From positions 107,270 through 171,269 of the forward strand of contig NZ_WSQA01000012.1 of NCBI RefSeq assembly GCF_009768885.1: a DNA stretch of 64,000 nucleotides. Direction: 5' to 3'. Below the pieces are notes generated by a model that saw nothing but the letters and a program-made list of their open reading frames with translations, had not been told where the DNA came from and made no database searches. How positions within the stretch are numbered: the stretch's first letter is position 1; each line of letters starts with the position of its first letter. This DNA is from Sphingobacterium humi (lineage in GTDB: Bacteria > Bacteroidota > Bacteroidia > Sphingobacteriales > Sphingobacteriaceae). Positions 26,075 through 37,700 of this stretch are shown here, piece by piece. The position numbers and the translations under genes are program-made.

Positions 26075-27073
26075 ATGAAACGCATTACCTTGCTTGTTTT
26101 CGTTTGTTTCTGCTGTTCGCTAGTTGCTGTTCGGGCACAACAAAAACCTTTTATTATTTCCTATGTGACGGCCAATACCAAGCCGCTTCCAGATCCTACT
26201 TTGATTACCCATATTAATTATGCCTTTGGCGTGGTGAACAAAACCTTTAATGGGGTGATTGTGCGTAATGAACCGCGATTGCATGAGGTGGTAGGTTTAA
26301 AAAAGAAACACCCGCAGCTGAAGATTTTGCTATCGATTGGCGGCTGGGGCGCAGGTCGCTTTAGTGAAATGGCCGCGGATAAGGCCAATCGCTTAGCCTT
26401 TGCCAAAGATTGCCAACGCCTTGTTCAGGAGTTTGGCCTGGATGGCATTGATATCGATTGGGAATATCCGACCAGTAGTGAGGCCGATATCTCTTCCTCG
26501 CCCGAGGATACCGATAATTTCACCTTATTGATGCAGGATATTCGCAAAGCAATTGGCAACAAGAAACTGTTGACTTTGGCCACAGTGGCCGATGCACAAT
26601 ACATTGATTTCAAGGCCATCGATCCTGTTATCGACTTTGTTAATATGATGATGTATGATGTCAACAAGCCGCCCTTATTGCACAATAGTTTATTCCGTTC
26701 GCCCCTTTCCGGAAAGATTACCTTGGAGGAATGCCTGCAAGCTCATCTGAAGGCGGGCATGAAAAAGGAAAAGCTGGTGATGGGCATCCCGTTTTATGGT
26801 CGCGGTGATAAGAAAGAAGTACCTGATTTTGTGCTGTTCCGGGACTATGGAAGCTTAACCGGCTTTGACGAGCGCTGGGACGAGCAGGCTAAAGTGCCTT
26901 ACCTCGTAAATAAGCAGGGCAATTTGGTATTTACTTTTGAAAACTTGGAATCGCTAAAATTAAAGGCGGCCTATATAAAAGAACAAGGCTTACTAGGGGC
27001 CATGTATTGGGAATTTTATGGCGATGCAGATGACTTGACCCTGAGCAAAGCGTTGTATGAGGGCTTGCAATAA
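26075..27073 (+). CDS. Secreted glycoside hydrolase family 18 (chitinase-like)
   Basis: 332 aa. Signal peptide (about 1-21, ending AVRAQ) followed by a single GH18 barrel. The active-site motif DxxDxDxE is intact as DGIDIDWEYP: D123, D126, D128 and the acid/base E130. SIGGWGAGRF (strand 3) and GAMYWEFYGD (last strand Trp) also fit. Family members cut chitin, peptidoglycan or N-glycan chitobiose. At this short length with no binding module, a chitinase or endo-N-acetylglucosaminidase role is equally possible. It sits between nusG and rplK and is followed 77 bp later by a VCBS-repeat gene. Confidence 0.9.
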   Translation: MKRITLLVFVCFCCSLVAVRAQQKPFIISYVTANTKPLPDPTLITHINYAFGVVNKTFNGVIVRNEPRLHEVVGLKKKHPQLKILLSIGGWGAGRFSEMAADKANRLAFAKDCQRLVQEFGLDGIDIDWEYPTSSEADISSSPEDTDNFTLLMQDIRKAIGNKKLLTLATVADAQYIDFKAIDPVIDFVNMMMYDVNKPPLLHNSLFRSPLSGKITLEECLQAHLKAGMKKEKLVMGIPFYGRGDKKEVPDFVLFRDYGSLTGFDERWDEQAKVPYLVNKQGNLVFTFENLESLKLKAAYIKEQGLLGAMYWEFYGDADDLTLSKALYEGLQ

Positions 27074-27150
27074 GAAACTTTTTGCCTTGTTTTTTGTTTA
27101 ATAGATGGATACCCTATCTTTTAAAGTGTTTTTTGTTAAATATTTCGCTT

Positions 27151-28362
27151 ATGAATTTCCCCGTGCAGCTTTCCTTTCTTTTTGTATTGTTTATGAGTAT
27201 GAGCCAGGCTTGCCATGGTCAAGATAAAGCGAATGAATCAGTTTATTTTACCGAAGTAACACAAACACATTTGCCTATTGATCCGAAAACCCACGCCTTA
27301 GATGTGGCTTTGGCCGATGTGAACAGCGATGGGCTGCTGGATATTATATTGGCCTTGGAAAAGGAACCCAATCGGCTATACATAAATTTGGGGGAGGGGA
27401 AGTTTGAATGGAAAAAGGATGTTTTTAAAAAGGCTTCCCACGATTCAGAACATGTGCGGCTGGCCGACTTTAACCAGGATGGCTTTGTGGATGTGATTAT
27501 TGTTGCGGAAGATGACCAGCAGCATGAGTATTACTTGGGCCGGGGCGATGGTACGTTTGAGGATGTGTCTGATCGCTTGCTGGCAAAGAGTGAAGGCAAT
27601 GGCCTGGATGTTGGCGATGTGAACGGAGATGGTTTTGTGGATATCGTAATTGGCAATACCGGCGATGCGCCGGCGAACTTCCTCTGGCTAAACAACCCGC
27701 AAAAACCGGGGTATTTTATCGATGCCTCCAAGGATCTGCCGGCACATACAGATTTTACGCAATCGTTGAAATTGCTAGACCTGGATGGGGATGGCGATTT
27801 GGATATGGCGGTGGGAAATGAAGGCCCGCCGAGTCGCTTGTATTTTAACGATGGCAAAGGCGTATTTACCGAAAGGGAAGTGGCTTTGCAGACCAAGGAA
27901 CCTATCCATACGCGGGAGGTGATAAGCCTGGATGCCAATGGCGATGGTTTGCTCGATTTGTTTTATGCCAACTTGACCAGCAATGGAGGCAAGACTGAGC
28001 GAGACCCGACAGGACGCTTATTTATCAACCAAGGTGATGGAAAGTTTATCGATGAAACTGCACAACGTATTCCTAGTTATACCTTTTCCACTTATGCGGC
28101 CCATGTCTTCGATTATGATCAGGACGGCGATGTGGATATCATCCTGAGTGTATTGAAGATTCCACCTTTTGAAGCTTATCAAATGCAGGCTTTACGAAAT
28201 AATGGCGAGGGTCAGTTTGAATGGGCGACCGAAGAGGTGATTCCTAAAACCACGGTAGAACGTGCCTGGGGAATAGCCACGGGCGATGTGAATGGCGATG
28301 GGAAGACCGATATGGTGGTGGGTGCCTGGGGCGGGCAGGTTCGTTTATTGCTGGGTAAGTAA
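27151..28362 (+). CDS. Secreted FG-GAP/VCBS-repeat protein
   Basis: 403 aa from the ATG at 27151, which opens on a signal peptide (FPVQLSFLFVLFMSMSQA); an upstream in-frame TTG would add 23 residues. The body is a chain of FG-GAP/VCBS repeats with calcium-binding DxDxDG loops: DVNSDGLLDI, DFNQDGFVDV, DVNGDGFVDIVIG, DLDGDGDLDMAVG, DANGDGLLDL, DYDQDGDVDI, DVNGDGKTDMVVG. These build a seven-bladed integrin-alpha-like propeller. Function unknown; such proteins often bind polysaccharide or protein outside the cell. It may act with the GH18 enzyme upstream. Confidence 0.85.
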   Translation: MNFPVQLSFLFVLFMSMSQACHGQDKANESVYFTEVTQTHLPIDPKTHALDVALADVNSDGLLDIILALEKEPNRLYINLGEGKFEWKKDVFKKASHDSEHVRLADFNQDGFVDVIIVAEDDQQHEYYLGRGDGTFEDVSDRLLAKSEGNGLDVGDVNGDGFVDIVIGNTGDAPANFLWLNNPQKPGYFIDASKDLPAHTDFTQSLKLLDLDGDGDLDMAVGNEGPPSRLYFNDGKGVFTEREVALQTKEPIHTREVISLDANGDGLLDLFYANLTSNGGKTERDPTGRLFINQGDGKFIDETAQRIPSYTFSTYAAHVFDYDQDGDVDIILSVLKIPPFEAYQMQALRNNGEGQFEWATEEVIPKTTVERAWGIATGDVNGDGKTDMVVGAWGGQVRLLLGK

Positions 28363-28469
28363 TCCGGCTGAAATCCTGTAGGTTTCCCATAAAAGCAATT
28401 TTATTCTTGCTTAATTCAACTAAAATTCATTTCTTTGAAATACCCACCAATAAAAAGTGAAAAATCTTT

Positions 28470-28500
28470 TAGTATCTCAATATTATTATATATCTTTGCA
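28470..28500 (+). promoter_or_regulatory. Promoter of the rplK operon
   Basis: TATCTTTGCA at 28491-28500 matches the -7 consensus. The -33 side (TTTTAG near 28467-28472) is weak. The leader to rplK is about 100 nt. Confidence 0.6.
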
Positions 28501-28606
28501 CCTCGTTTGTGTGTGAAACGCTGTTTCTATCTGAGCGAAAAACTAAATGTTACGTTATTGCTTCCAACTTACTAACAAACATTTAACAAATTAAATCACA
28601 AAAAAA

Positions 28607-29050
28607 ATGGCAAAAGAAGTCAGTGCGTTAGTAAAATTACAAGTGAAGGGCGGTGCTGCGAATCCATCTCCTCCAGTAGGACCTGCATTAGGTGCTAAAG
28701 GTGTGAACATCATGGATTTCTGTAAGCAATTTAACGCTCGTACGCAAGACAAACCGGGACAAGTATTGCCGGTTGTTATCACTGTATATGCCGACAAATC
28801 TTTTGATTTTATCATTAAAACTCCTCCTGTTGCAGTACAATTAAAAGACGCTGCCAAGTTGAAAAGCGGATCAGGAGAGCCTAACCGTAAAAAAGTAGCT
28901 TCGGTTACTTGGGATCAAGTAAAAACGATCGCGGAAGATAAAATGCCAGATTTGAATGCATTTACCGTAGAATCTGCCATGAAAATGGTAGCGGGTACAG
29001 CGCGTAGTATGGGTATCACTGTTTCTGGTGATGCTCCTTGGAAAAATTAA
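28607..29050 (+). CDS. rplK: 50S ribosomal protein L11
   Basis: 147 aa, usual length. N-terminal [21 protein letters not shown] and C-terminal [10 protein letters not shown] are typical. L11 forms the GTPase-associated centre with L10-L7/L12 and 23S rRNA. First gene of rplKAJL-rpoBC, with its own promoter because two unrelated genes separate it from nusG. Confidence 0.99.
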   Translation: MAKEVSALVKLQVKGGAANPSPPVGPALGAKGVNIMDFCKQFNARTQDKPGQVLPVVITVYADKSFDFIIKTPPVAVQLKDAAKLKSGSGEPNRKKVASVTWDQVKTIAEDKMPDLNAFTVESAMKMVAGTARSMGITVSGDAPWKN

Positions 29051-29072
29051 TTAACGAAATCAGTTTAAGAAA

Positions 29073-29771
29073 GTGGCTAGATTAACAAAAAATCAAAAAG
29101 CGGCACTATCCAAAATTGAAGCTGGTAAAGCGTACTCTTTGAAAGAAGCTGCGGCTTTAGTAAAAGAAATTACAACCACCAAATTTGATGCTTCAGTGGA
29201 TATCGACGTTCGTTTGGGCGTAGATCCTCGTAAAGCAAATCAAATGGTGCGTGGTATCGCAACATTACCGCACGGAACTGGTAAAACTGTTCGCGTTTTA
29301 GTATTGTGTACTCCAGACAAGGAAGAAGAAGCTAAAGCAGCAGGTGCCGATTTCGTAGGTCTTGACGACTACATCAGCAAAATCGAAGGTGGTTGGACTG
29401 ACGTTGACATTATCATCACAATGCCTAGTGTTATGGCGAAAGTAGGTAAATTGGGTCGTATTTTAGGTCCAAGAAACTTAATGCCTAACCCGAAAACTGG
29501 TACAGTAACGACCGAAGTTGGTAAAGCTGTAACAGAGGTTAAAGGTGGTAAGATCGATTTCAAAGTGGATAAAACCGGTATCATCCATACTTCAGTGGGT
29601 AAAGTGTCTTTCGATGCAGATAAAATTTACGATAACGCCTTAGAGGTACTACAAACTATCTCGCGTTTGAAGCCGTCTGCAGCAAAAGGAACGTACTTCA
29701 AAAGTATTCACATCTCCTCAACAATGAGTCCTGGTATTCATATTGAGACTAAATCAGTAGCGGGAATTTAA
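29073..29771 (+). CDS. rplA: 50S ribosomal protein L1
   Basis: 232 aa from a GTG start at 29073. The conserved core [18 protein letters not shown] is present. L1 forms the mobile L1 stalk at the ribosomal E site and in many bacteria represses its own operon. It starts 22 bp after rplK and ends 2 bp before rplJ. Confidence 0.99.
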   Translation: MARLTKNQKAALSKIEAGKAYSLKEAAALVKEITTTKFDASVDIDVRLGVDPRKANQMVRGIATLPHGTGKTVRVLVLCTPDKEEEAKAAGADFVGLDDYISKIEGGWTDVDIIITMPSVMAKVGKLGRILGPRNLMPNPKTGTVTTEVGKAVTEVKGGKIDFKVDKTGIIHTSVGKVSFDADKIYDNALEVLQTISRLKPSAAKGTYFKSIHISSTMSPGIHIETKSVAGI

Positions 29772-29773
29772 TC

Positions 29774-30292
29774 ATGAAAAAAGAACTAAAACAAGACATC
29801 GTTCAAGCTTTAGCCGAACAGATTAAATCCTACGGTAATTTCTATATTACAGACACTGCTGATTTATCTGTTGAAAAAGTGAATAACATTCGTCGTAAAT
29901 GTTTCGAGCAAGGAATCGAGATCCAAGTGGTGAAAAACACTTTGATTAAGAAAGCCTTATTAGAAGCGGGTGTTGATTCTGCAGAGCTTTTCGACGTGTT
30001 GAAAGGAGCATCGACTATGATGTTCTCGGAAACCGGAAATGGTCCTGCAAAATTGATTAAGCAATTACGTAAAGATGGTGAAAAACCAAAATTGAAAGCA
30101 GCATATATTCAAGAAACTGCTTTCGTAGGTGACAACCAACTTGATGCTTTAGTGAATCTTAAATCTAAAGAGGAACTTATCGCAGACGTTATCGCTTTAC
30201 TTCAATCTCCTGCGAAGAATGTTATCTCTGCTCTTCAATCGGGTGGAAATACAATTTCAGGCTTAGTAAAAGCATTAGAAGAAAGAGGATAA
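29774..30292 (+). CDS. rplJ: 50S ribosomal protein L10
   Basis: 172 aa. N-terminal rRNA-binding domain (YGNFYITDTADLSVEKVNNI, VVKNTLIKKAL) and C-terminal helix (SALQSGGNTISGLVKALEE) that carries L7/L12 dimers. A hairpin overlaps its stop codon. Confidence 0.99.
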   Translation: MKKELKQDIVQALAEQIKSYGNFYITDTADLSVEKVNNIRRKCFEQGIEIQVVKNTLIKKALLEAGVDSAELFDVLKGASTMMFSETGNGPAKLIKQLRKDGEKPKLKAAYIQETAFVGDNQLDALVNLKSKEELIADVIALLQSPAKNVISALQSGGNTISGLVKALEERG

Positions 30293-30320
30293 CGAACCCT
30301 CTTCTAACAAGAAGTTCGTT
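30291..30320 (+). other. Hairpin between rplJ and rplL
   Basis: AACGAA...TTCGTT outer stem and CTTCT...AGAAG inner stem starting at the rplJ stop codon. No T run follows, so RNA processing or translation control is more likely than termination. Confidence 0.5.
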
Positions 30321-30371
30321 GCAATTTTTATTAACAATATTTTTTAAAGAAAATTCAAAATTCAAAATAAA

Positions 30372-30746
30372 ATGGCAGATTTAAAACAACTTGCTGAACA
30401 GTTAGTGAACTTAACAGTAAAAGAAGTTAAAGAATTAGCTGATATCCTTAAAGACGAATACGGTATTGAGCCTGCTGCTGCTGCTGTAGCTGTTGCTGCT
30501 CCTGCCGCTGAAGGTGCTGCTGCTGCAGAAGAGAAAACATCTTTTGATGTAATCTTGAAAGAAGCTGGTGGTCAGAAATTAGCTGTAGTGAAATTAGTTA
30601 AAGATTTAGCTGGTTTAGGTTTGAAAGAAGCAAAAGACTTAGTTGACGGTGCACCTAAAGAATTAAAAGCTGGTGTTACAAAAGACGAAGCTGAAGCTTT
30701 GAAAAAACAACTAGAAGAAGCTGGAGCTGTTGTTGAGATTAAGTAA
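30372..30746 (+). CDS. rplL: 50S ribosomal protein L7/L12
   Basis: 124 aa. N-terminal dimerisation domain, an Ala-rich hinge (about residues 36-53) and a C-terminal factor-binding domain with [20 protein letters not shown] and [15 protein letters not shown]. It recruits translation GTPases. It is present as multiple copies per ribosome, consistent with a boost relative to rpoBC from hairpins after the gene. Confidence 0.99.
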   Translation: MADLKQLAEQLVNLTVKEVKELADILKDEYGIEPAAAAVAVAAPAAEGAAAAEEKTSFDVILKEAGGQKLAVVKLVKDLAGLGLKEAKDLVDGAPKELKAGVTKDEAEALKKQLEEAGAVVEIK

Positions 30747-30770
30747 TCTCGCATAAAGCACCAAAAGTTT

Positions 30771-30800
30771 AGACTCTGATAACAATAGCTATCAGAGTCT
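30771..30800 (+). other. Hairpin after rplL
   Basis: Perfect 11-bp stem AGACTCTGATA/TATCAGAGTCT with an 8-nt loop. ATTCCTGTTT follows, a poor T run, so it may be a partial terminator or an RNA processing site. Confidence 0.6.
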
Positions 30801-30834
30801 ATTCCTGTTTATAATAAAAAGTATGGATCCCACG

Positions 30835-30889
30835 ACTGCTGACGTGCGATCGGCAGACCAAATCAGCAAAACGTTAGCTCAGTTTTTTT
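30835..30889 (+). other. Candidate attenuator in the rpoB leader
   Basis: GCTGACG (30838-30844) can pair with CGTTAGC (30872-30878), followed by TCAG and seven T (30883-30889), a terminator-like form. CTGCTGA (30836-30842) can instead pair with TCGGCAG (30850-30856). The two stems share bases and exclude each other. Pairing was read by eye only. Confidence 0.4.
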
Positions 30890-30908
30890 AAACTAAATTC
30901 TTATTCCC

Positions 30909-33900
30909 TTGGCAAACAATAATATGCAAAAAGAAAGAGTAAACTTTGCGACAAGTAAGAAGGTTATTGACTACCCGGATTTCTTGGATGTGCAACTGGA
31001 GTCTTTCAAGGAGTTTTTTCAACTAGAAACTACTTCCGACAACCGCCATCAGGAGGGGCTTTATCAGGTTTTCGCCGAAAACTTCCCTATTTCTGATTCA
31101 AGAAACATCTTTGTGCTAGAGTTTTTGGATTATTTCATCGATCCACCGCGTTACGACATCCAAGAGTGTATTGAGCGTGGCTTAACGTATAGCGTACCTT
31201 TAAAGGCCAAATTGAAGTTGTCTTGTAATGATGAGGAACACGAAGATTTCGAAACCATTGTACAAGATGTGTACTTAGGTACAATTCCGTACATGACCCC
31301 AAAAGGTACCTTCGTGATCAACGGAGCTGAGCGTGTAATCGTTTCTCAATTACACCGTTCACCTGGTGTGTTCTTCGGACAAAGTAGACATACAAATGGT
31401 ACGAAACTTTATTCTGCTAGGGTTATTCCTTTTAAAGGATCTTGGATTGAGTTCGCTACAGACGTGAATAACGTGATGTATGCATACATCGATCGTAAGA
31501 AAAAATTCCCGGTAACTACCTTACTACGCGCTATTGGTTTTGATTCGGATAAAGATATCCTGGAATTATTTGACCTGGCCGACGAAGTAAAAGTTAGCAA
31601 ATCGGGCTTAAAGAAATACATTGGTCGTCGTTTAGCGGCTAGGGTATTAAATAAATGGACAGAGGATTTCGTAGACGAGGATACCGGAGAAGTGGTATCG
31701 ATTGATCGGAACGAGATCATCCTTGAACGTGAAACTATTTTAGAAGAAGACCACATTGACCTAATCATCGAAGCTGGGGTAAAATCTATTATCCTTGCTA
31801 AAGAAGATGAGGCGAACAATGCGGACTATTCGATTATATACAATACCTTACAAAAGGATACATCAAACTCTGAGAAAGAAGCGGTGGAGCACATCTACCG
31901 TCAATTACGTAACGCTGAACCACCTGATGAGGAAACTGCACGTGGTATCATCGATCGTTTGTTCTTCTCGGATAAGCGTTATGATTTAGGGGATGTGGGT
32001 AGATACCGCATTAACCGTAAATTGAACTTGGATACCGCTTCGGAAACCAAGGTATTAACGCGTGAAGATATTATCGCTATCGTGAAGTACTTGATCAACT
32101 TGATCAACTCTAAAGCGGAAGTGGATGATATTGACCATTTATCTAACCGTCGTGTTCGTACGGTAGGTGAGCAATTATACGCGCAGTTTGGCGTAGGTTT
32201 AGCGCGTATGGCGCGTACCATCAGAGAGCGTATGAACATTCGCGATAACGAGGTGTTTACTCCGACGGATTTGATTAATGCACGTACATTATCATCCGTA
32301 ATTAACTCCTTCTTCGGAACCAACCAGCTTTCGCAGTTTATGGATCAAACCAACCCATTGGCGGAAATTACGCACAAGCGTCGTCTTTCAGCCTTAGGTC
32401 CGGGTGGTCTTTCTCGTGAGCGCGCAGGTTTCGAGGTTCGTGACGTTCACTACACACACTATGGTCGTCTATGTACCATTGAGACTCCTGAGGGTCCAAA
32501 CATCGGTTTGATTTCTTCGCTTTCTGTTCACGCGAAAATCAACAACTTAGGATTTATCGAAACGCCTTATCGTCAAGTTAGAGATGGTAAAGTAGTGGTT
32601 GATGAGCCTGTTGTTTACCTTTCTGCAGAAGATGAAGACGATAAAACCATTGCACAGGCAAATGCCTTATATGATGATAAAGGTAATTTCTTAGATCCGA
32701 AAGTGAAAGCGAGATACGAGGGTGACTTCCCGATTATCGAGCCTGAGAAATTAGACTATATGGACGTTGCTCCTAACCAGATTACATCGATCGCTGCTTC
32801 CTTGATTCCTTTCTTGGAGCATGATGATGCCAACCGTGCCTTGATGGGATCGAACATGCAGCGCCAAGCGGTGCCATTGTTACGTCCGCAAGCGCCGGTA
32901 GTAGGAACTGGTTTGGAAGCGCGTGTAGCGTCTGACTCCCGTACATTGATCAATGCGGAAGGCGACGGAACGGTAGAGTATGTGGATGCACAAGAAATCC
33001 ATATCCGTTACGACCGTACCGAAGACCAACGCTTGGTATCTTTTGATGATGACATCAAAGTGTACAAATTGACCAAATTCAAGAAAACCAACCAGAATAC
33101 CTGTATCAACTTGAAGCCTATCGTAAGAAAAGGGCAGAAAGTATTAAAAGGTCAGGTACTATGTGAGGGTTATGCAACTGAAAATGGCGAGTTAGCTTTA
33201 GGTCGTAACTTGAAAGTAGCGTTCATGCCTTGGCAAGGATACAACTTTGAGGATGCGATTGTAATCTCGGAACGTGTAGTATCTCAAGATTTATTTACTT
33301 CCCTTCACATTGAAGAATTTGAATTGGAAGTACGTGATACAAAACGTGGTGAGGAAGAATTAACGGCAGATATCCCGAACGTTTCGGAAGAAGCTACCAA
33401 AGACTTAGACGAAAACGGTATTATCCGTATCGGTGCTGAGGTTGGCGAAGGTGATATCTTGATCGGTAAGATTACACCGAAAGGGGAATCTGATCCTTCA
33501 CCAGAAGAGAAATTATTACGTGCGATCTTCGGTGATAAAGCCGGTGATGTGAAAGATGCGTCTTTAAAAACGCCTCCATCCATTAAAGGGGTTGTTATCG
33601 ATACGAAATTGTTCTCCCGTGCGAAGAAAATGTCCAAAGAAGTAGAACGCAAAGCGTTGGAAAAATTGGAAGTAGCGCACGAGCGTAACTTGAAAGTATT
33701 AAAAGATCGTTTAGTAGACAAGTTATTTACCATTGTAAACGGCAAAACAAGCCAAGGTATTTACAACGTATATAAAGAGCTTTTAGTAGCGAAAGGTGCT
33801 AAATTCACCCAGAAGATCTTAACCGACTTGGATTACAACAACGTAAATCCTACCGGTTGGACGACGGATGATGACAAAAACGAATTGATCAAATACGCAT

Positions 33901-34718
33901 TACACCACTACAGCATCAAAATGAATGAGGAGCTAGGTGCATTCAAGCGTGAGAAATTCGCGATCTCTGTGGGTGATGAGCTTCCATCAGGAATTGTGCA
34001 GATGGCTAAAGTTTACGTGGCGAAGAAACGTAAATTGAAAGTGGGTGACAAGATGGCGGGTCGTCACGGTAACAAAGGTATTGTGGCACGTATCGTTCGT
34101 GATGAGGATATGCCGTTCTTGGAAGATGGAACGCCAGTTGATATCGTGTTGAACCCACTAGGGGTACCATCGCGTATGAACCTTGGACAGATCTATGAGA
34201 CTGTATTAGGTTGGGCAGGTCAGAAATTAGGCGTTAAATTTGCTACTCCTATCTTCGATGGTGCAGAAATGGATCAGGTAGAAGAATGGGTAGAGAAAGC
34301 AGCTTTACCGAAATCAGGTCGTACCTACTTATACAACGGTTTAACAGGTGAGCGTTTTGACCAACCTACCACCGTAGGGGTAATCTACATGTTGAAATTA
34401 GGACACATGGTAGATGACAAAATGCACGCTCGTTCTATTGGTCCTTACTCGTTGATTACACAACAACCATTAGGTGGTAAGGCACAGTTCGGTGGTCAGC
34501 GTTTTGGTGAGATGGAGGTGTGGGCATTAGAGGCATTCGGTGCTTCCAATATCCTACAAGAGATCTTGACCGTGAAATCGGATGACGTTGTCGGACGTGC
34601 TAAAACCTACGAAGCTATCGTTAAAGGTAATAACTTACCTACTCCTTCGGTACCAGAATCGTTTAACGTATTGGTACATGAGTTACGCGGCTTAGGGTTA
34701 GATATCACATTGGATTAA
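30909..34718 (+). CDS. rpoB: RNA polymerase subunit beta
   Basis: 1269 aa, usual for Bacteroidota. Rifampicin region [30 protein letters not shown] (quoted in part: [19 protein letters not shown]) and C-terminal [18 protein letters not shown] are conserved. The TTG at 30909 is preferred because the resulting [14 protein letters not shown] matches the usual start of the family; an ATG at 30924 is the alternative. The rifampicin-binding residues D, H, R and S are all wild-type, so no rifampicin resistance is predicted. It forms the core enzyme with rpoC, which follows 75 bp later. Confidence 0.99.
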   Translation: MANNNMQKERVNFATSKKVIDYPDFLDVQLESFKEFFQLETTSDNRHQEGLYQVFAENFPISDSRNIFVLEFLDYFIDPPRYDIQECIERGLTYSVPLKAKLKLSCNDEEHEDFETIVQDVYLGTIPYMTPKGTFVINGAERVIVSQLHRSPGVFFGQSRHTNGTKLYSARVIPFKGSWIEFATDVNNVMYAYIDRKKKFPVTTLLRAIGFDSDKDILELFDLADEVKVSKSGLKKYIGRRLAARVLNKWTEDFVDEDTGEVVSIDRNEIILERETILEEDHIDLIIEAGVKSIILAKEDEANNADYSIIYNTLQKDTSNSEKEAVEHIYRQLRNAEPPDEETARGIIDRLFFSDKRYDLGDVGRYRINRKLNLDTASETKVLTREDIIAIVKYLINLINSKAEVDDIDHLSNRRVRTVGEQLYAQFGVGLARMARTIRERMNIRDNEVFTPTDLINARTLSSVINSFFGTNQLSQFMDQTNPLAEITHKRRLSALGPGGLSRERAGFEVRDVHYTHYGRLCTIETPEGPNIGLISSLSVHAKINNLGFIETPYRQVRDGKVVVDEPVVYLSAEDEDDKTIAQANALYDDKGNFLDPKVKARYEGDFPIIEPEKLDYMDVAPNQITSIAASLIPFLEHDDANRALMGSNMQRQAVPLLRPQAPVVGTGLEARVASDSRTLINAEGDGTVEYVDAQEIHIRYDRTEDQRLVSFDDDIKVYKLTKFKKTNQNTCINLKPIVRKGQKVLKGQVLCEGYATENGELALGRNLKVAFMPWQGYNFEDAIVISERVVSQDLFTSLHIEEFELEVRDTKRGEEELTADIPNVSEEATKDLDENGIIRIGAEVGEGDILIGKITPKGESDPSPEEKLLRAIFGDKAGDVKDASLKTPPSIKGVVIDTKLFSRAKKMSKEVERKALEKLEVAHERNLKVLKDRLVDKLFTIVNGKTSQGIYNVYKELLVAKGAKFTQKILTDLDYNNVNPTGWTTDDDKNELIKYALHHYSIKMNEELGAFKREKFAISVGDELPSGIVQMAKVYVAKKRKLKVGDKMAGRHGNKGIVARIVRDEDMPFLEDGTPVDIVLNPLGVPSRMNLGQIYETVLGWAGQKLGVKFATPIFDGAEMDQVEEWVEKAALPKSGRTYLYNGLTGERFDQPTTVGVIYMLKLGHMVDDKMHARSIGPYSLITQQPLGGKAQFGGQRFGEMEVWALEAFGASNILQEILTVKSDDVVGRAKTYEAIVKGNNLPTPSVPESFNVLVHELRGLGLDITLD

Positions 34719-34731
34719 TCAAGCAATACAG

Positions 34732-34763
34732 AGCTTTAGCGGGCCTTCCAGTCCGCTAAAGCT
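34732..34763 (+). other. Hairpin between rpoB and rpoC
   Basis: AGCTTTAGCGG/CCGCTAAAGCT stem of 11 bp with a 10-nt loop and no T run. Probably an RNA processing or stability element rather than a terminator. Confidence 0.55.
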
Positions 34764-34793
34764 TTCACATACAGCTATAACTTTTTACGAAGT

Positions 34794-37700
34794 ATGTCTT
34801 ACAAAAAAGATAATAAAATCAAAAGTAACTTTACATCGATTACGATCAGCTTAGCTTCTCCGGAAACTATTTTGGAGCGCTCTAGCGGTGAAGTTACTAA
34901 ACCAGAAACGATCAACTACCGTACGTATAAACCAGAACGTGATGGTTTATTCTGCGAGCGTATTTTCGGTCCAGTAAAAGACTACGAATGTCACTGTGGT
35001 AAATACAAACGTATCCGTTATAAAGGGATTGTTTGTGACCGCTGTGGGGTGGAAGTAACGGAGAAGAAAGTACGTCGTGAGCGTATGGGACACATCAACT
35101 TGGTGGTTCCTGTTGCCCATATTTGGTACTTCCGTTCTTTACCTAACAAAATTGGTTACTTATTAGGTCTTCCTACCAAGAAATTGGATATGATCATCTA
35201 CTACGAAAGATATGTGGTTATTCAACCAGGTATCAAAGAAGAAGATGGGATCTCTTACATGGATTTCTTAACGGAAGAAGAGTACTTGGATATTTTGGAT
35301 ACCCTTCCAAAAGAAAACCAGTACTTGGATGATACCGATCCGCAGAAATTTGTGGCGAAGATGGGTGCTGAAGCTTTGGAAGACTTGTTAAGACGTCTTG
35401 ACTTAGATCAGTTATCCTACGACTTACGCCATCAGGCTGCTAATGAAACTTCACAACAACGTAAAAACGAAGCCTTAAAACGCTTACACGTAGTTGAAGC
35501 TTTCCGTGGTGCCAATGACCATATTGAAAACCGTCCGGAATGGATGATCGTGAAAATCGTGCCGATTATTCCACCGGAATTACGTCCTTTAGTGCCTTTG
35601 GATGGTGGTCGTTTCGCGACTTCCGACTTAAACGACCTTTACCGTCGTGTGATCATCCGTAACAACCGTTTGAAACGTTTGATCGAAATCAAAGCGCCGG
35701 AAGTAATCTTACGTAACGAGAAGCGTATGCTTCAAGAAGCGGTTGACTCCTTATTCGATAACTCCCGTAAAGTAAATGCCGTTAAAACCGAAGGTAACCG
35801 TGCATTAAAATCTTTATCGGATATCTTAAAAGGTAAGCAAGGTCGTTTCCGTCAGAACTTACTAGGTAAACGTGTGGATTATTCTGCTCGTTCCGTAATT
35901 GTGGTAGGTCCGCACTTGAAATTACATGAGTGTGGTCTTCCTAAAGATATGGCTGCCGAGTTGTACAAACCATTCATCATCCGTAAGATGATCGAAAGAG
36001 GTATTGTTAAAACCGTAAAATCAGCTAAAAAGATTGTAGATCGTAAAGATCCGGTAGTATGGGATATCCTTGAAAACGTATTGAAAGGTCACCCTGTATT
36101 ACTTAACCGTGCGCCTACGCTTCACCGTTTGGGTATTCAGGCTTTCCAACCTACCTTGGTAGAAGGTAAAGCCATCCAATTACACCCATTAGTGTGTACA
36201 GCGTTCAACGCCGACTTTGACGGTGACCAGATGGCGGTGCACTTACCCTTAGGTAATGCCGCAATTTTGGAAGCCCAAATCTTAATGTTGGCAGCTCACA
36301 ACATCCTTAACCCGGCGAACGGATCACCAGTAACGGTTCCTTCGCAGGATATGGTATTGGGTCTGTACTACATCACAAAAGGACGTAAAACTGACAATAC
36401 CCTTGTTATGAAAGGGGAAGGAAGTACGTTCTATTCTGCAGAAGAGGTTATTATCGCATTAAACGAAAATAAAGTAGATCTGCACGCTTTCATCAAGGTT
36501 AAGACGCAAATCAAAACCAAAGAAGGCGAATTTAAAGACGCTATTATCGATACGACCGTAGGACGTGTAATCTTTAACCAGATTGTTCCGGAGGAAGTTG
36601 GTTATATTAATGAGTTGTTGACGAAGAAATCCCTTCGTAATGTCATCGGTGAAATCGTGAAGAATACGGGTATGGCTCGTGCTGCGAAATTCTTGGATGA
36701 TATGAAGGAATTAGGTTTCCAAACCGCTTTCAAAGGTGGTCTTTCCTTCAACTTGCAAGATTTGAATATCCCTGCTGCAAAAGCGGATCTTATTCAACAA
36801 GCAACTAACGAGGTGGAAGAAGTAATGAATAACTATAACATGGGTTTCATTACTAACAACGAACGTTACAACCAGATCATCGATATTTGGACACGTATCA
36901 ACAACCGCTTGACAGCGCACGTAATGGATATTCTTTCCAACGATAACCAAGGTTTCAACTCGGTATACATGATGTTGGATTCTGGAGCCCGTGGTTCGAA
37001 AGAGCAGATTCGTCAGTTATGTGGTATGCGTGGTTTGATGGCCAAGCCGCAGAAGTCTGGTACTTCCGGTGGTGAGATTATCGAAAACCCGATCTTGTCT
37101 AACTTTAAAGAAGGTCTATCCGTATTAGAGTACTTTATCTCTACCCACGGTGCGCGTAAAGGTCTTGCGGATACGGCGTTAAAAACGGCGGATGCGGGTT
37201 ACTTAACGCGTCGTTTACATGACGTTGCACAAGATATGATTGTTGTGGAGCAAGATTGTAACGGCTTACGTGGTATCTATACAACAGCATTAAAAGATAA
37301 CGATGATATCGTTGAACCATTATACGATCGTATTTTAGGACGTACGCCATTGAATGATGTGGTACACCCTGAAACCAACGAGCTTATCGTGGCAGCAAAC
37401 GATGATATTACAGAAGAAGTAGCGGAAGCTATTGAGCAAGCCGGTATTGAAGGTGTTGAAATCCGTTCGGTATTGACTTGTGAGTCTAAGCGTGGGGTAT
37501 GTGCTTGTTGTTATGGCCGTAACTTAGCTTCTGGTAAGCGTGTTCAATTAGGTGAGGCTGTCGGTGTAATTGCAGCGCAGTCTATCGGTGAGCCAGGTAC
37601 GCAGTTAACACTTCGTACGTTCCACGTGGGTGGTACGGCATCGAACATCGCTGCGGAATCTTCCATCATCTCTAAATACGATGGTCGCGTAGAGTTTGAA

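Noticed and set aside
27082..27150. TTG start for the VCBS protein
   Set aside because: The ATG at 27151 begins exactly at the signal peptide.
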